Below, one piece after another: positions 55,178-64,000 of a stretch of DNA of 64,000 nucleotides. How positions within the stretch are numbered: position 1 is the first letter of the stretch; each line of letters starts with the position of its first letter. Position numbers and translations under genes: made by a program. Source of the DNA: Gallaecimonas mangrovi (GTDB taxonomy: Bacteria; Pseudomonadota; Gammaproteobacteria; Enterobacterales; Gallaecimonadaceae); NCBI RefSeq assembly GCF_003367375.1, contig NZ_CP031416.1, positions 1,247,501 to 1,311,500 of the forward strand. The letters are read 5' to 3'. The notes beneath the pieces were generated by a model. It was not told where the DNA came from and did no database searches. It was given only the letters and a program-made list of their open reading frames with translations.

Positions 55178-57808
55178 ATGTATCGCAATAGTAAACTGGC
55201 GAGCTCAGTTAGATGGGCGCTGCTTGCTGCTAGCGCTGCGTCAGTAGCGTTGCCTGCATTCGCTGCGGATGAAACGTCTACGGATGATGGTAGTAAGCAA
55301 CCAGAACGTATCGAAGTAACAGGTTCACGCATCAAGCGTGTCGACATGGAGACTGCCTCTCCTGTTACCATCATCACGCGCGCCGACATTGAGCTTTCAG
55401 GTAATACCTCTGTTGAAGACGTTTTAAATAACGTTGCTGCCAACAGCTTTGGTTCTTGGCGTGGTAAGTCTGGCTATGGTTCTGGTTATTCAGGCACTTC
55501 TAGCGTCGACTTACGTGGTTTGGGGGCCACTCTGGTACTGTTAGATGGCCGCCGTTTGCCTGGTACCGGTGGTTCTGGGGGCTCTGAATACGACACTTCT
55601 TCTATCCCGTTGGCAATTGTTGATCGCATCGAGATTTTACGTGACGGTGCTTCTGCTATTTATGGCTCTGATGCGGTAGCTGGTGTTGTTAACATCATCA
55701 CCAAAAAAGAGTTTGACGGTGTCACTCTGAGCGTTCAAACCGAAAGCCCGGATGTGGATGGTGGTTTAACGACTCGCTATGAGTTGTCTGCTGGTGCTAC
55801 TGGTGAGCGCGGTAGCTTGGTTTTTGTGGCTCAACACGAAGATCAAAACGAAATTACTGATGCCGCCATTTACGGCAAAGATGCTGCTTTCTCAAGCTAT
55901 TCTCCTGTTGCTCGTGGCACCTACACCGATGATGCTGGTGATAGCCATTATTACGCCAATATGGACTTGTGTGGTGCTACTCCTAACACCGGTGCACTGT
56001 CTAGCTCTTTAGGTGATTACTGCGGTTATGCCTACGGTAACGTCACTTGGCTGTATGGTAGTTCCACCAAAGATAACGTTCTGTCCAAGTTTACTTATTC
56101 CTTGACGGATGACTTGACCTTGAAAGGCCGTGTCAGCGCAATCAAGAACGAAACTTGGAGCCGTTACGCGCCAACGCCCGTATCCACCACCACTTTGACA
56201 ATGGATGCTGATAATCCGAATAACCCAACCGATTATGACATTTCCAGTATTGCGTTCCGTACGGCTCAATTAGGTAACCGTGATACAAAGTACGACACCA
56301 GCGTCATTGATTATGTTGTTGGCTTAGACGGTACTACCGATATTGGTAAAAGCGTTGATTGGAACGTTAACTACCAGCACACAACTTCCACCGAAACCAC
56401 TCACAACTATAACCTGACCAACGATACTGCAGTTCAAACACTGATTGACGATGGTGACTTGGACATCTTTAACGTTGCAGGTGAGTCTGCTTCAGATTGG
56501 TATAGCGACCTTGACGATGCGCTGACCGACGCTAACCACACCGGTATTTGGGAAGTCGACCAGGTTCGCGACATTTTCGACGGTTCTGCTAGCACTGACC
56601 TGTATACCGGCGATATGTTTACACTGAGCGGTGTTGTTGGTGCTGAATACGAGCATCTGAAATTTATCCAAAAATCAGACCCTGAATCCGGTGCTGGCTT
56701 TGTTTCCGGTGGTTCCGGTGGCGATGACGTAGATGCTAAACGTGACCGTACCTCTTTCTACGCCGAGTTCGTGTTCCAATTGCCCTACAACATCGAACTT
56801 GATACTGCTATCCGTAACGATGATTACAAACTAAGTGGTAACACTGGTGATGAAGTTGTTAGCTCCAGCTTCTCTGATACGACTCACCGGGTAGCACTGT
56901 CTTATCGTCCAACTGACAGCTTGTTGTTGCGTGCTACATGGGGTGAGGCTTTCCGGGCTCCAACCATGAGCGAGCTTTACTCTAGCCGTTCATTTAGTTT
57001 CCCTAACGCTTACGACACCCTTTATTGTGATGTGGAAGGTAATGCCTCTAGCAATCCGAACTACTGCCAAAATACCCAGCAGCATTTGACTTGGTACGGT
57101 GGTAACCCGGACCTGCAGCCTGAAACCTCTGATTCCTACACCTTGGGCTTTGTGTGGAACATCACTCAAGACCTGTCTTGGGAACTGGGTTACTGGAGCA
57201 TCAAGTACGACAATAAAGTCGAAGACTTGGACGTAGATGACATCATTGCTCTGGAAGCCGCTACTGGGTCTAGCTCAAACATTACCCGTGGCGCTGATGG
57301 CACTATCACGTCTATCCAAAGCGGCTATGTCAACTTGTCAACCTACCAGACTTCTGGTTATGACATGAAGGTGAACTATAAGATCCCGACTAGCATCGGT
57401 GACTTTGGTGTGAGCCTGGATGCCAGCTACATTGATGAGTGGAAGTATAAAGCTAGTGACTCTGATCCTTACACGGATTACGCCGGTCAGACTGGCTACC
57501 CGGATCTTCGCGCTAACTTAGGCGTTGATTGGTCAATGGATGATTATTTTGCATCGCTGTACTTTAGCTACATCGGCGATCAGGATAATGAGCTGTATGG
57601 CGATTCTTACTACAAGATCCCTTCATACACCAAAACCAACTTGACCGCGGGTTACCACACCCCTTGGAATGGCAAAGTGACTTTGGGTATCGCTAACCTG
57701 TTTAACCGCGATGCTCCAGCGCAATATGCCGGCTGGCGTGGTATCGATGACAACTTGTATGACATCGGTGGCCGTACCCTGCAATTCCGTTACGAGCAAA
57801 AGTTCTAA
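55178..57808 (+). CDS. TonB-dependent receptor
   Basis: An 876-residue outer-membrane active transporter. A signal peptide (about 1-30, ending ALPAFAA) is followed by the probable TonB box ERIEVTGSRI (about 43-52), a plug domain (about 60-175; SVDLRGLGATLVLLDGRRLP, DAVAGVVNIITKK) and a 22-strand barrel ending in the aromatic LQFRYEQKF. The type is common in Alteromonadales and Caulobacter and imports large nutrients such as oligosaccharides or peptides; the ligand is unknown. A terminator separates it from the energising operon, which lies 350 bp downstream. Confidence 0.94.
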   Translation: MYRNSKLASSVRWALLAASAASVALPAFAADETSTDDGSKQPERIEVTGSRIKRVDMETASPVTIITRADIELSGNTSVEDVLNNVAANSFGSWRGKSGYGSGYSGTSSVDLRGLGATLVLLDGRRLPGTGGSGGSEYDTSSIPLAIVDRIEILRDGASAIYGSDAVAGVVNIITKKEFDGVTLSVQTESPDVDGGLTTRYELSAGATGERGSLVFVAQHEDQNEITDAAIYGKDAAFSSYSPVARGTYTDDAGDSHYYANMDLCGATPNTGALSSSLGDYCGYAYGNVTWLYGSSTKDNVLSKFTYSLTDDLTLKGRVSAIKNETWSRYAPTPVSTTTLTMDADNPNNPTDYDISSIAFRTAQLGNRDTKYDTSVIDYVVGLDGTTDIGKSVDWNVNYQHTTSTETTHNYNLTNDTAVQTLIDDGDLDIFNVAGESASDWYSDLDDALTDANHTGIWEVDQVRDIFDGSASTDLYTGDMFTLSGVVGAEYEHLKFIQKSDPESGAGFVSGGSGGDDVDAKRDRTSFYAEFVFQLPYNIELDTAIRNDDYKLSGNTGDEVVSSSFSDTTHRVALSYRPTDSLLLRATWGEAFRAPTMSELYSSRSFSFPNAYDTLYCDVEGNASSNPNYCQNTQQHLTWYGGNPDLQPETSDSYTLGFVWNITQDLSWELGYWSIKYDNKVEDLDVDDIIALEAATGSSSNITRGADGTITSIQSGYVNLSTYQTSGYDMKVNYKIPTSIGDFGVSLDASYIDEWKYKASDSDPYTDYAGQTGYPDLRANLGVDWSMDDYFASLYFSYIGDQDNELYGDSYYKIPSYTKTNLTAGYHTPWNGKVTLGIANLFNRDAPAQYAGWRGIDDNLYDIGGRTLQFRYEQKF

Positions 57809-57826
57809 CAAAGAACGTAAAAATTA

Positions 57827-57854
57827 AAAAGGTGGCCTTGGGCCACCTTTTTTT
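57827..57854. terminator. Terminator after TonB receptor
   Basis: AAGGTGGCC/GGCCACCTT stem with loop TTG and T run after it; also preceded by A run. Confidence 0.85.
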
Positions 57855-58160
57855 GTAATAGTCAGTTTCGCTTTTTGAGGCATATTTTTAGTTGCATTCT
57901 GCCTAAAAAGGCCGGTATCCAAGGATTCTTAACAGTCTGGAATTGATCTCCCACCGCAATAAAAGCCAGATGTAAAGCATTCATTTCCCATAAGGTGATC
58001 TCCTCTACAGCCCTTGTCTAAGCTGTGTTGACACCCTGAAACTAATCTGGAATCATCGACGGCTGGTGTACCTCGTATTGAATGCGAGAGTACAGTCCTT
58101 AGAACGCCTACCACATACCGTGAGTAGGGCTCCATAACGATAAGACGTTGGTTGGGAACT
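57855..58160. other. Promoter region of DUF3450-TonB operon
   Basis: About 305 bp without a supported gene. A possible promoter is TTGACA (58028-58033) with AATCAT (58051-58056), 17-base spacer, leaving a 105-base leader. A minus-strand Cys-rich frame covers it (57929-58186) but is not believed to be a gene. Confidence 0.35.
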
Positions 58161-58943
58161 ATGTCCAGACTAAGCAAGAGAAGCACACTCGCTGCGGCCC
58201 TTGCCGGTGCCTTTATGTTTGCCGGTAGCGCCGCTCACGCGGCCGATCCTCTTGTATCTTCTCAAGACGTTGAGAAAAATATCAATGACTCCGCCGCGGC
58301 CTCACAGGCCAAAATCGATAAAATTTCAGACCAGACTAACGACCTGATTGCGGATTACCGCACGACGGTTGCTCAGACTAACAACCTGAAAATTTATAAC
58401 GACCATATTGCTAAGCTTATTGAGAGCCAGCAAAAAGAAATGGCCGGTTACAACAAGCAAATCGCTAACATCACCAAAACTCAAGAGGGCGTTGTTCCTC
58501 TGATGTATAAGATGATCGATTCGCTTGCCGAGTTTGTAAAACTCGATATTCCTTTCAAAGAGGAAGAACGTACCAAGCGTATTCAGAAACTGCGTGACAT
58601 GATGGAAGACTCTTCTATCTCCACGTCTGAGCGCTATCGCCAGATCATGGATGCCTATCAGATCGAACTGGAATACGGCTCCAAAAGTGAAGCTTGGCAG
58701 GGCGTTCTTCCTGTCGACGGTAAACAGCTTTCTGTTGACTTCGCTCACATCGGTCGGGTTGCTTTCATCGCACTGTCTTTGGATCAGCAAAATGCTTGGT
58801 TCTGGAACCGTGAGAAGAAAGATTGGGAAAAACTGGGTGACAACTACATCACTTCGATCCGCCAAGCGGTCAAGATGGCTCGTAACCAGGCTGCCCCAGA
58901 CCTCATCAAACTGCCAATCGAAGCACCGGAGTCTGCAGAATGA
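58161..58943 (+). CDS. DUF3450 family periplasmic protein
   Basis: A 260-residue secreted protein: signal peptide (about 1-29, ending AAHA), a coiled coil (about 35-110), then a globular domain containing LPVDGKQLSVDFAHIGRVAF. It matches DUF3450, usually found directly before N-extended ExbB in TonB operons of marine gammaproteobacteria. It probably helps couple TonB energy to transport. The ATG at 58161 is chosen; a TTG lies 9 bases upstream. Overlaps the next gene by 4 bases. Confidence 0.88.
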   Translation: MSRLSKRSTLAAALAGAFMFAGSAAHAADPLVSSQDVEKNINDSAAASQAKIDKISDQTNDLIADYRTTVAQTNNLKIYNDHIAKLIESQQKEMAGYNKQIANITKTQEGVVPLMYKMIDSLAEFVKLDIPFKEEERTKRIQKLRDMMEDSSISTSERYRQIMDAYQIELEYGSKSEAWQGVLPVDGKQLSVDFAHIGRVAFIALSLDQQNAWFWNREKKDWEKLGDNYITSIRQAVKMARNQAAPDLIKLPIEAPESAE

Positions 58944-60298
58944 AAACTGTATTGAAGAGCGTAGTGCTGGCCGCTGGCTTAGTACTTACAGCCCAACCTG
59001 TTCTGGCTGCAGCTCCTCAGGCCAAGACCTTGGAGCAGTTGCTTAAACAGGTTCAGAGCGATCGTGTTTCTGACAACAAGATCAACAAGCAACGCGAGCA
59101 GGAATTCCTTTCTGCCCGTGCTGACAAACAAGCTCTGTTGAGTAAAGCAAAGCGCGAACTTGCTGACGAGAAAGCGCGTGGCGACCAGCTGGCTAAAGAC
59201 TTCTCTGATAACGAGAAGAAACTGTCTGCTCTGGAAGAAAAACTGACACTTGCCACTGGTAACATGGGTGAGATGTTCGGTGTTGTTCGCCAGGTAGCCG
59301 GTGACGCTGAATCACGTTTCCAAAGTTCTATTGTTTCCGCCCAGTATCCTGGCCGTGACAAAGAAATGAAGAAACTGGCTCAGTCTAAAGAACTGCCTGA
59401 GTTGCCGCAGCTTGAAGACCTGTGGTTTGCGCTGCAAAAAGAAATGACCGCTTCCGGTGAAATCGTCAAATTCAAAGCTCCCGTTATCACTGTTGATGGC
59501 GAGAAGAAAGAAATGGACGTTACCCGTGTTGGTACTTTCAACCTGCTGAACAATAACGAATACCTGGTTTACAACGCCGACAGCGGTACCGTTGGTGAAT
59601 TGTCTCGTCAGCCAGAGTCTTACATGACTGACTCTGTTAAAAACTACGAAGACAGCAAATCTGGTTACACCGCTCTGTACGTTGACCCCTCTCGCGGTAC
59701 TATCCTGAGCCTTCTGACTCAGAAAGTAACCCTGTGGGAACGCTACAACCAAGGTGGTTCAGTTGGTTATATCATCACCGCAGTATTGGCCTTGGGTCTG
59801 CTGATTGTTATCGAGCGTCTGGTTGTTCTGGGTGGCATGAGCGCCGCTATCAGCAAACAACGTAAGTCTGGCACTCCTAGCGACAATAACCCGCTTGGTC
59901 GTATCCTGAAAGTTTATGAGAACAACCGCTCTGTTGATGTTGAAACTCTTGAACTGAAATTGGATGAAGCCATTTTGAAAGAAACCCCGCGTATTGAACG
60001 TGGCGTATCTGTTATCAAAGTATTGGCTGCTGTAGCTCCTCTGCTGGGTCTGTTGGGTACTGTTACCGGTATGATTGGTACCTTCCAATCTATTACCTTG
60101 TTCGGTACTGGTGACCCGAAAATCATGGCTGGTGGTATCTCTATGGCCCTGGTAACTACCGTACTGGGTCTGGTAGCAGCTCTGCCGTTGATCTTCTTGC
60201 ACTCCATCGTGTACTCACGTAGCCAGTCTCTCATCCACATTGTGGAAGAGCAGGCCGCTGGCATTATCGCTGAGCACGCGGAGAAGGAGTCTAAGTAA
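58940..60298 (+). CDS. MotA/TolQ/ExbB proton channel protein with periplasmic N-extension (TtpC-like)
   Basis: A 452-residue protein. A signal peptide (about 1-24) and a Lys/Glu-rich coiled coil (about 35-110) extend the usual ExbB protein into the periplasm. The membrane part (about 270-450) has three helices and the TolQ/ExbB core VAPLLGLLGTVTGMIGTFQ. Similar proteins (TtpC) are needed in Vibrio for TonB2 action. It overlaps both neighbours by 1-4 bases. Confidence 0.92.
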   Translation: MKTVLKSVVLAAGLVLTAQPVLAAAPQAKTLEQLLKQVQSDRVSDNKINKQREQEFLSARADKQALLSKAKRELADEKARGDQLAKDFSDNEKKLSALEEKLTLATGNMGEMFGVVRQVAGDAESRFQSSIVSAQYPGRDKEMKKLAQSKELPELPQLEDLWFALQKEMTASGEIVKFKAPVITVDGEKKEMDVTRVGTFNLLNNNEYLVYNADSGTVGELSRQPESYMTDSVKNYEDSKSGYTALYVDPSRGTILSLLTQKVTLWERYNQGGSVGYIITAVLALGLLIVIERLVVLGGMSAAISKQRKSGTPSDNNPLGRILKVYENNRSVDVETLELKLDEAILKETPRIERGVSVIKVLAAVAPLLGLLGTVTGMIGTFQSITLFGTGDPKIMAGGISMALVTTVLGLVAALPLIFLHSIVYSRSQSLIHIVEEQAAGIIAEHAEKESK

Positions 60299-60828
60299 TG
60301 ATGCTTTTCCTGATAGAGCTATGGGAATCTGTCAGGGATTTTATGAATGCCGGTGGGCTTGTTCTCTACTGGCTGGCCATCGTGCTGTTCGTGATGTGGG
60401 TTCTGATGATTGAACGCTACATTTATGTAACTTGGTCTTTCCCCTCCGTGGTGAAAGGTGCAGTTAATAAATGGGAAGCTCGCTCGGATACCACATCTTG
60501 GTACGCGCATAGAATCCGTGAAGCATGGATCTCCCAAGCCAATGAAAAGTTGAACGCGCGCATGCATCTTATTGGCACCCTGGTAGCGGTTTGTCCGCTG
60601 ATGGGTCTGCTAGGCACAGTAACCGGTATGGTTCACGTGTTTGAGATCATGGCTAACACAGGAACCGGGAATCCCCGCCTCATGGCATCTGGTATTTCCA
60701 TGGCCACCATCCCGACGATGGCTGGTATGGTTGCTGCGTTGTCAGGGGTGTTCTTCAGTTCTCGGCTCGATGCCAAGGTTAAGGTTGCCGGCCATCAATT
60801 GGTCGACAGCATGCCGCACAAGTTCTAA
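60298..60828 (+). CDS. exbB: ExbB-family proton channel (second copy, TonB2 system)
   Basis: A 176-residue inner-membrane protein with three helices (about 17-40, 92-112, 133-156). VCPLMGLLGTVTGMVHVFE and ATIPTMAGMVAALSGVFFS are the conserved channel segments. It starts at the stop of the preceding gene. With ExbD it uses the proton gradient to energise TonB. Confidence 0.92.
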   Translation: MMLFLIELWESVRDFMNAGGLVLYWLAIVLFVMWVLMIERYIYVTWSFPSVVKGAVNKWEARSDTTSWYAHRIREAWISQANEKLNARMHLIGTLVAVCPLMGLLGTVTGMVHVFEIMANTGTGNPRLMASGISMATIPTMAGMVAALSGVFFSSRLDAKVKVAGHQLVDSMPHKF

Positions 60829-60840
60829 GAGAGAGTAGCT

Positions 60841-61245
60841 ATGGCACGTAAACGTGTACGGCAGGAGGAAGAAGCCAGTATCGATATGACTCCGATGCTC
60901 GACATCGTGTTTATCATGCTGATCTTCTTCATCGTGACCACCTCTTTTGTAAAAGAGTCCGGTATTGATGTTAACCGCCCAACAGCGGCCACGGCGACGA
61001 AGAAAAAGTCTGCCAACATCTTTATTGGTATTAAGGCAAACGGCGACATCTACATGGAAAAACGCCAGGTAGATGTAGAGCGTGTTCGCGCCAACGTTGA
61101 AAAAATGCTGGCCGATACCCCTGAAGCCTCCGTTGTTATCCAGGCTGACAAAGACGCCAAAAACGGTGTTGTTGTTTCAGTTATGGACCAAGTTAAGGCT
61201 GCGGGCGTCGATAAGATTTCCATTGCCGCATCACCTGGGAGTTAA
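60841..61245 (+). CDS. exbD: ExbD-family protein (TonB2 system)
   Basis: A 134-residue protein with one membrane helix (about 20-40) containing the key Asp of IDMTPMLDIVFIMLIFFIV. A periplasmic ExbD domain follows. 12 bp after exbB and overlapping tonB by 1 base. Confidence 0.93.
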   Translation: MARKRVRQEEEASIDMTPMLDIVFIMLIFFIVTTSFVKESGIDVNRPTAATATKKKSANIFIGIKANGDIYMEKRQVDVERVRANVEKMLADTPEASVVIQADKDAKNGVVVSVMDQVKAAGVDKISIAASPGS

Positions 61246-61889
61246 TGATGGCTAGATCCATAGCAAGTATATTGCTGGGGATTGTGGTCACCTTTGTCCT
61301 GATTTGGTTCATGGCATACCTGATCTCTGGCGGCGCTAAGCGTAATGCTGATAGCGGCGATACGCCGATGATTGATATCGCAATGAATGTTCAGGAAGCA
61401 CCTCCCCAGCAGAAGCACCGGGAGCTGCCCAAAAAGCCGCCGCCGCCGAAGCAGCCGCCAAAGCCGCTGAAAGCGATTCCGGATACGCCGGATAAGCCGC
61501 AGCAACAACAGATGCAGAATCTGAATGTGCCTAAGCTTAACTTTGCGTCTCACGGTAACGGCCCCGCTATGGGAGCACCTTCTATAGGTGGTGGTATGGG
61601 CGGTGGTGATGGTGACGCTACACCTATCTTCCGTATGGATCCTAAATATCCAGTGGAAGCGGCTCGTGATGGTAAAGAAGGTTGGGTAAAACTGAGCTTC
61701 ACCATTAACGAGATTGGTGGTGTGGAAGACATCAGAGTGATCGACGCTCACCCTAGACGTATTTTTGACCGCGCCGCTAAACGTGCGCTGGCCAAATGGA
61801 AATACAAGCCGAAGATCGTTGATGGCAAACCGGTTAAACAACCTGGTTTGACTGTTCAGTTGGACTTCAAACTGGAGGGTAAAAGGTAA
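61245..61889 (+). CDS. tonB: TonB-family energy transducer
   Basis: A 214-residue protein with an N-terminal membrane helix (about 8-28), a Pro/Lys-rich spacer (about 55-90, KKPPPPKQPPKPLK) and the TonB C-terminal domain (about 125-210; YPVEAARDGKEGWVKLSFTI). It carries energy from ExbBD to receptors such as the one at 55178. It overlaps the TPR gene start by 1 base. Confidence 0.93.
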   Translation: MMARSIASILLGIVVTFVLIWFMAYLISGGAKRNADSGDTPMIDIAMNVQEAPPQQKHRELPKKPPPPKQPPKPLKAIPDTPDKPQQQQMQNLNVPKLNFASHGNGPAMGAPSIGGGMGGGDGDATPIFRMDPKYPVEAARDGKEGWVKLSFTINEIGGVEDIRVIDAHPRRIFDRAAKRALAKWKYKPKIVDGKPVKQPGLTVQLDFKLEGKR

Positions 61890-63163
61890 TGAAGATGAGT
61901 AAATTAGCTTCTTCTTTACTGACAGTGTTAGCGCTTGCTGGCGCTGTCACCCTGGCACAGTCTGCGTTTGCTGAAGACAACGTTGTTCAGGTTAAGAAGG
62001 TGCCAAAGCGTAAAACGCATGCACTCTCTGAGTCCGTTGGACGTTCAATCACTAAAGCCTATGATCTGTTCTCAAAAGAAGATTATGCCGGTGCGTTGAA
62101 AATCCTTCAGGATATGTCACCTCGTGAAGGGTACGACAAAGCCTACGTCGATCGTTTTATGGGTACTGTTTACTACTACCAGGACAAATATGACCTGGCG
62201 TTGAAGTACCTTAAAATGGCGGCCGACGCTGATGCGTTGAACCAGTCAGAGCAAGAGAGTGCACTTCGTCAAGTGGGCCAAATGCTGCAGCAGAAAGAAA
62301 AGTGGAAAGAATCACTTGTCTACCTGCAAAAGTGGATGGACTACTCTGGCAAAGAAAGTGCCGATGTATACACCATGATGGCGCAAGCTTATTACCAGAT
62401 GAAAGAGCTGGCTAAGGTTGTGCCTATGGCTGATAAAGCAATTAAGCTTTATAAGAAGCCCAACAAGAACCCTTATGTGCTGAAGCTGGCTGCTTACTTT
62501 GATCGTAAGCAATACAAGCCAATGGTTCCGGTACTGGAAGAGTTGGTGCGTCTTGAGCCAAAAGAAAAGCAATGGTGGATGCAGCTGGGTCAGGCTTACA
62601 TGCTGATCAATAACAGCGATAAAGCACTTTCAACCTATGCTTTGGCATATAAACAAGGCTTCTTGACTAAGGATAATGAAGGCAAAATTTTGGCTCAGCT
62701 TTATGCTAACCAGGATATTCCTTATAAATCCGCCGTCATCCAAGAGAAGTTCATCAACGCTGGAATTATATCCAAAGATGAACGGACTCTTGCGATGTTA
62801 GCCAACACCTGGCATAACGCCAGGGAGCTGAGCAAGGCCGCTTATTATTACGGCCAAGCTGGCGAAGTTGGTGATAACGGTAAGGACTTCCTTAAACAAG
62901 GCAACCTCTTGCTGGAACAAGAAAAATACAGCGACGCTATCAAGGCTTTAAATAAAGCTGTTGCCGCGAAAACTGGACTTTCTGATTCTGAGCCAGGCCG
63001 TGCCCATCTTGGGTTGGCACAAGCTTATCTTTACTCGAAAAAGTACTTAGAAGCGATTAAACAACTTCAGTTGGCTGAAAAGTACAAAGAGACTGCCAAA
63101 ACAGCGAGAAACTGGGAAGGCTACGTAAAAGAAGAAGCTAGAGGTAATGGTGTCGATCTTTAA
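61889..63163 (+). CDS. TPR-repeat periplasmic protein of the TonB operon
   Basis: A 424-residue secreted protein: signal peptide (about 1-28, ending QSAFA), then tetratricopeptide repeats over the rest (AYDLFSKEDYAGALKIL, YYYQDKYDLALKYLKMA, AYLYSKKYLEAIKQLQ). It is the last gene of the DUF3450-ExbB-ExbB-ExbD-TonB operon, as in other marine gammaproteobacteria. Likely a scaffold for the complex. A strong terminator follows. Confidence 0.9.
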   Translation: MKMSKLASSLLTVLALAGAVTLAQSAFAEDNVVQVKKVPKRKTHALSESVGRSITKAYDLFSKEDYAGALKILQDMSPREGYDKAYVDRFMGTVYYYQDKYDLALKYLKMAADADALNQSEQESALRQVGQMLQQKEKWKESLVYLQKWMDYSGKESADVYTMMAQAYYQMKELAKVVPMADKAIKLYKKPNKNPYVLKLAAYFDRKQYKPMVPVLEELVRLEPKEKQWWMQLGQAYMLINNSDKALSTYALAYKQGFLTKDNEGKILAQLYANQDIPYKSAVIQEKFINAGIISKDERTLAMLANTWHNARELSKAAYYYGQAGEVGDNGKDFLKQGNLLLEQEKYSDAIKALNKAVAAKTGLSDSEPGRAHLGLAQAYLYSKKYLEAIKQLQLAEKYKETAKTARNWEGYVKEEARGNGVDL

Positions 63164-63181
63164 AGGTCCTGACCATTATTA

Positions 63182-63208
63182 AAAAAACCCCCGTAAGGGG
63201 GTTTTTTA
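63182..63208. terminator. Terminator after TPR gene
   Basis: AAACCCCC/GGGGGTTT stem with loop GTAA, A run before and T run after; can act in both directions. Confidence 0.85.
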
Positions 63209-64000
63209 TTGCCCGTTTAAAATCATCGCCATCGTTCGGGTGGTGCGTTGCCCGAAGACCCATACCCAGCAACGTTTATTGCTCATCAACGAAGGAGTAA
63301 GTAGCATGGGCTGACATCGTTTCGCGTCACCTTTTATCGAAGTCTGTATCACATCCTGGGCGCCGAAGTAGGGCACCCGATATTGAAGCGAAGGAGCGGT
63401 AGAAGTATTGAGTTGTTGCGCAGTATGAATAGGTGCCGGGTGGTGAGACTGAATGCAAAACATGACTAGGCGTATTTAGCGGCTCGGCTACCGGCAACTA
63501 GAGCATTTTGGAACCGATAAGCCTGAAAGGGGGGGCAGTCTTAAGAAATTGCCTTATTGACGGAAGTCGACGTTTGGGAAAATCCCTTCTTTCTGGCTTG
63601 GAATACATTGTGGACTTAGTGACGCGAATAAAGCAGTGATAAGGCGCTACCTGACACCACGGCAATACCTTTCGATAGTAACAGTGTGGTATCAGACACT
63701 GAATCTTTAACGAATATAAAGGCGCTCTAAAGCAAAGCTGCCTGGTTTTGCTTTAGTAAAGTAGGTCTGCAGCGGTTCTCGATGCCTCGCCTTTGTCCTG
63801 ATGTCCTTCCATAAGTGGTTGTTCACCTGCTGTCTCTTTATCGCCTGCCGGTTTACCTGTTGCCGGAGCTTTACGCCGTTTTGTCTTCATATCTTTGTTC
63901 TATTAGTAGTCGTATTGACGATTTTGATCGCTATTGGATTTCAGCCCTCCTTATTTTTGGATTTTTTATTTTCCTATTTTTTTCGCTTTAAAGGTGATCA
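63209..64000. other. No confident gene; short minus-strand frames
   Basis: About 790 bp. Several short minus-strand frames have coding-like composition: one of up to 85 codons ending at 63206 next to the terminator, a 27-codon GTG frame ending about 63616 (VVSGSALSLLYSRH end), and the 45-codon frame at 63753-63890. A run of seven G lies at 63529-63535. It may be a decayed gene or a set of tiny genes. Nothing else was recognised. Confidence 0.4.
63753..63890 (-). CDS. Possible small hypothetical protein
   Basis: A 45-codon frame, product starting MKTKRRKAPATGKPAGDKE and ending SRTAADLLY: basic then acidic, hydrophilic, no signal. Its composition is more protein-like than chance frames, but the ribosome site is weak (AAAGAT). 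Its stop lies in a 10-bp inverted repeat (63727-63736 with 63747-63756). No family is recognised. Confidence 0.35.
   Translation of the reverse strand: MKTKRRKAPATGKPAGDKETAGEQPLMEGHQDKGEASRTAADLLY

Noticed and set aside
57929-58186. An 85-codon minus-strand frame with a Cys-rich end covering the promoter of the DUF3450 gene
   Set aside because: It overlaps the start of a sure gene, has no ribosome site or signal peptide, and the sequence resembles no family. Most likely chance.

Overview
The window looks like a chromosomal segment of a free-living gammaproteobacterium, probably from the Alteromonadales or a nearby lineage. Gallaecimonas is a guess from overall style and was not tested. The support is the gene content: a tol-pal operon followed by a tRNA-Lys array and nadA (the order known from Escherichia coli), aspS-yebC-ruvC-ruvA-ruvB, cmoA-cmoB, tamA-tamB, and a DUF3450/ExbB/ExbD/TonB/TPR energising operon beside a large TonB-dependent receptor. 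No insertion sequence, prophage, rRNA operon or CRISPR array was seen.

Layout. 1-4.6 kb: two tandem cassettes on the minus strand, each a small secreted charged protein followed by a secreted family-3 glycoside hydrolase; the first hydrolase runs off the left edge. 4.9-8.1 kb: a retropepsin-like protein, cmoB, cmoA and a DUF72 protein (minus). 8.2-18.0 kb: aspS, an internally shortened yebC, ruvC, ruvA, ruvB, tamA and tamB (plus). 18.0-18.5 kb: a structured intergenic region with an orphan terminator. 18.5-25.9 kb: a prolyl oligopeptidase lipoprotein, then ybgC-tolQ-tolR-tolA-tolB-pal-cpoB. 25.9-28.5 kb: four tRNA-Lys genes plus a broken copy, nadA, tRNA-Ser and a cluster of short repeats. 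28.5-33.2 kb: a GNAT enzyme, a DUF2938 protein, trxB with a thioredoxin, a divergent MFS exporter/TetR pair, and an OsmC protein. 33.5-39.9 kb: a probable redox operon with a three-subunit proton-translocating transhydrogenase, aldehyde dehydrogenase, acetoin-reductase-like SDR, zinc alcohol dehydrogenase and a small DUF1413-like protein. 40.0-46.1 kb: an ArnT-like glycosyltransferase, LysE exporter, GNAT, an Ada-AlkA fusion coupled to ogt, and a class V aminotransferase. 46.1-54.8 kb: a GGDEF/EAL protein, rluA, a lytic-transglycosylase-like protein, SRP RNA, tryptophan dioxygenase, an HDAC-like deacetylase, DUF2057, priC and dinG. 55.2-63.2 kb: TonB receptor and its energising operon. 63.2-64.0 kb: no confident gene, only short minus-strand ORFs.

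How the genes work together: Tol-Pal and TamAB maintain the envelope. The TonB receptor with the ExbB-type proteins probably imports a large substrate. CmoA makes carboxy-SAM for CmoB to modify tRNA wobble uridines. RuvABC resolves Holliday junctions. Ada-AlkA and Ogt repair alkylated DNA. The transhydrogenase operon appears to balance NAD(H) and NADP(H) alongside carbonyl metabolism.

The observations most worth a second look are the yebC gene that lacks its middle, the duplicated small-secreted-protein plus GH3 cassette, the decaying tRNA copies with their repeats, the minus-strand terminator and strong hairpin after tamB, and the divergent MFS/TetR promoter with coincident -35 boxes.
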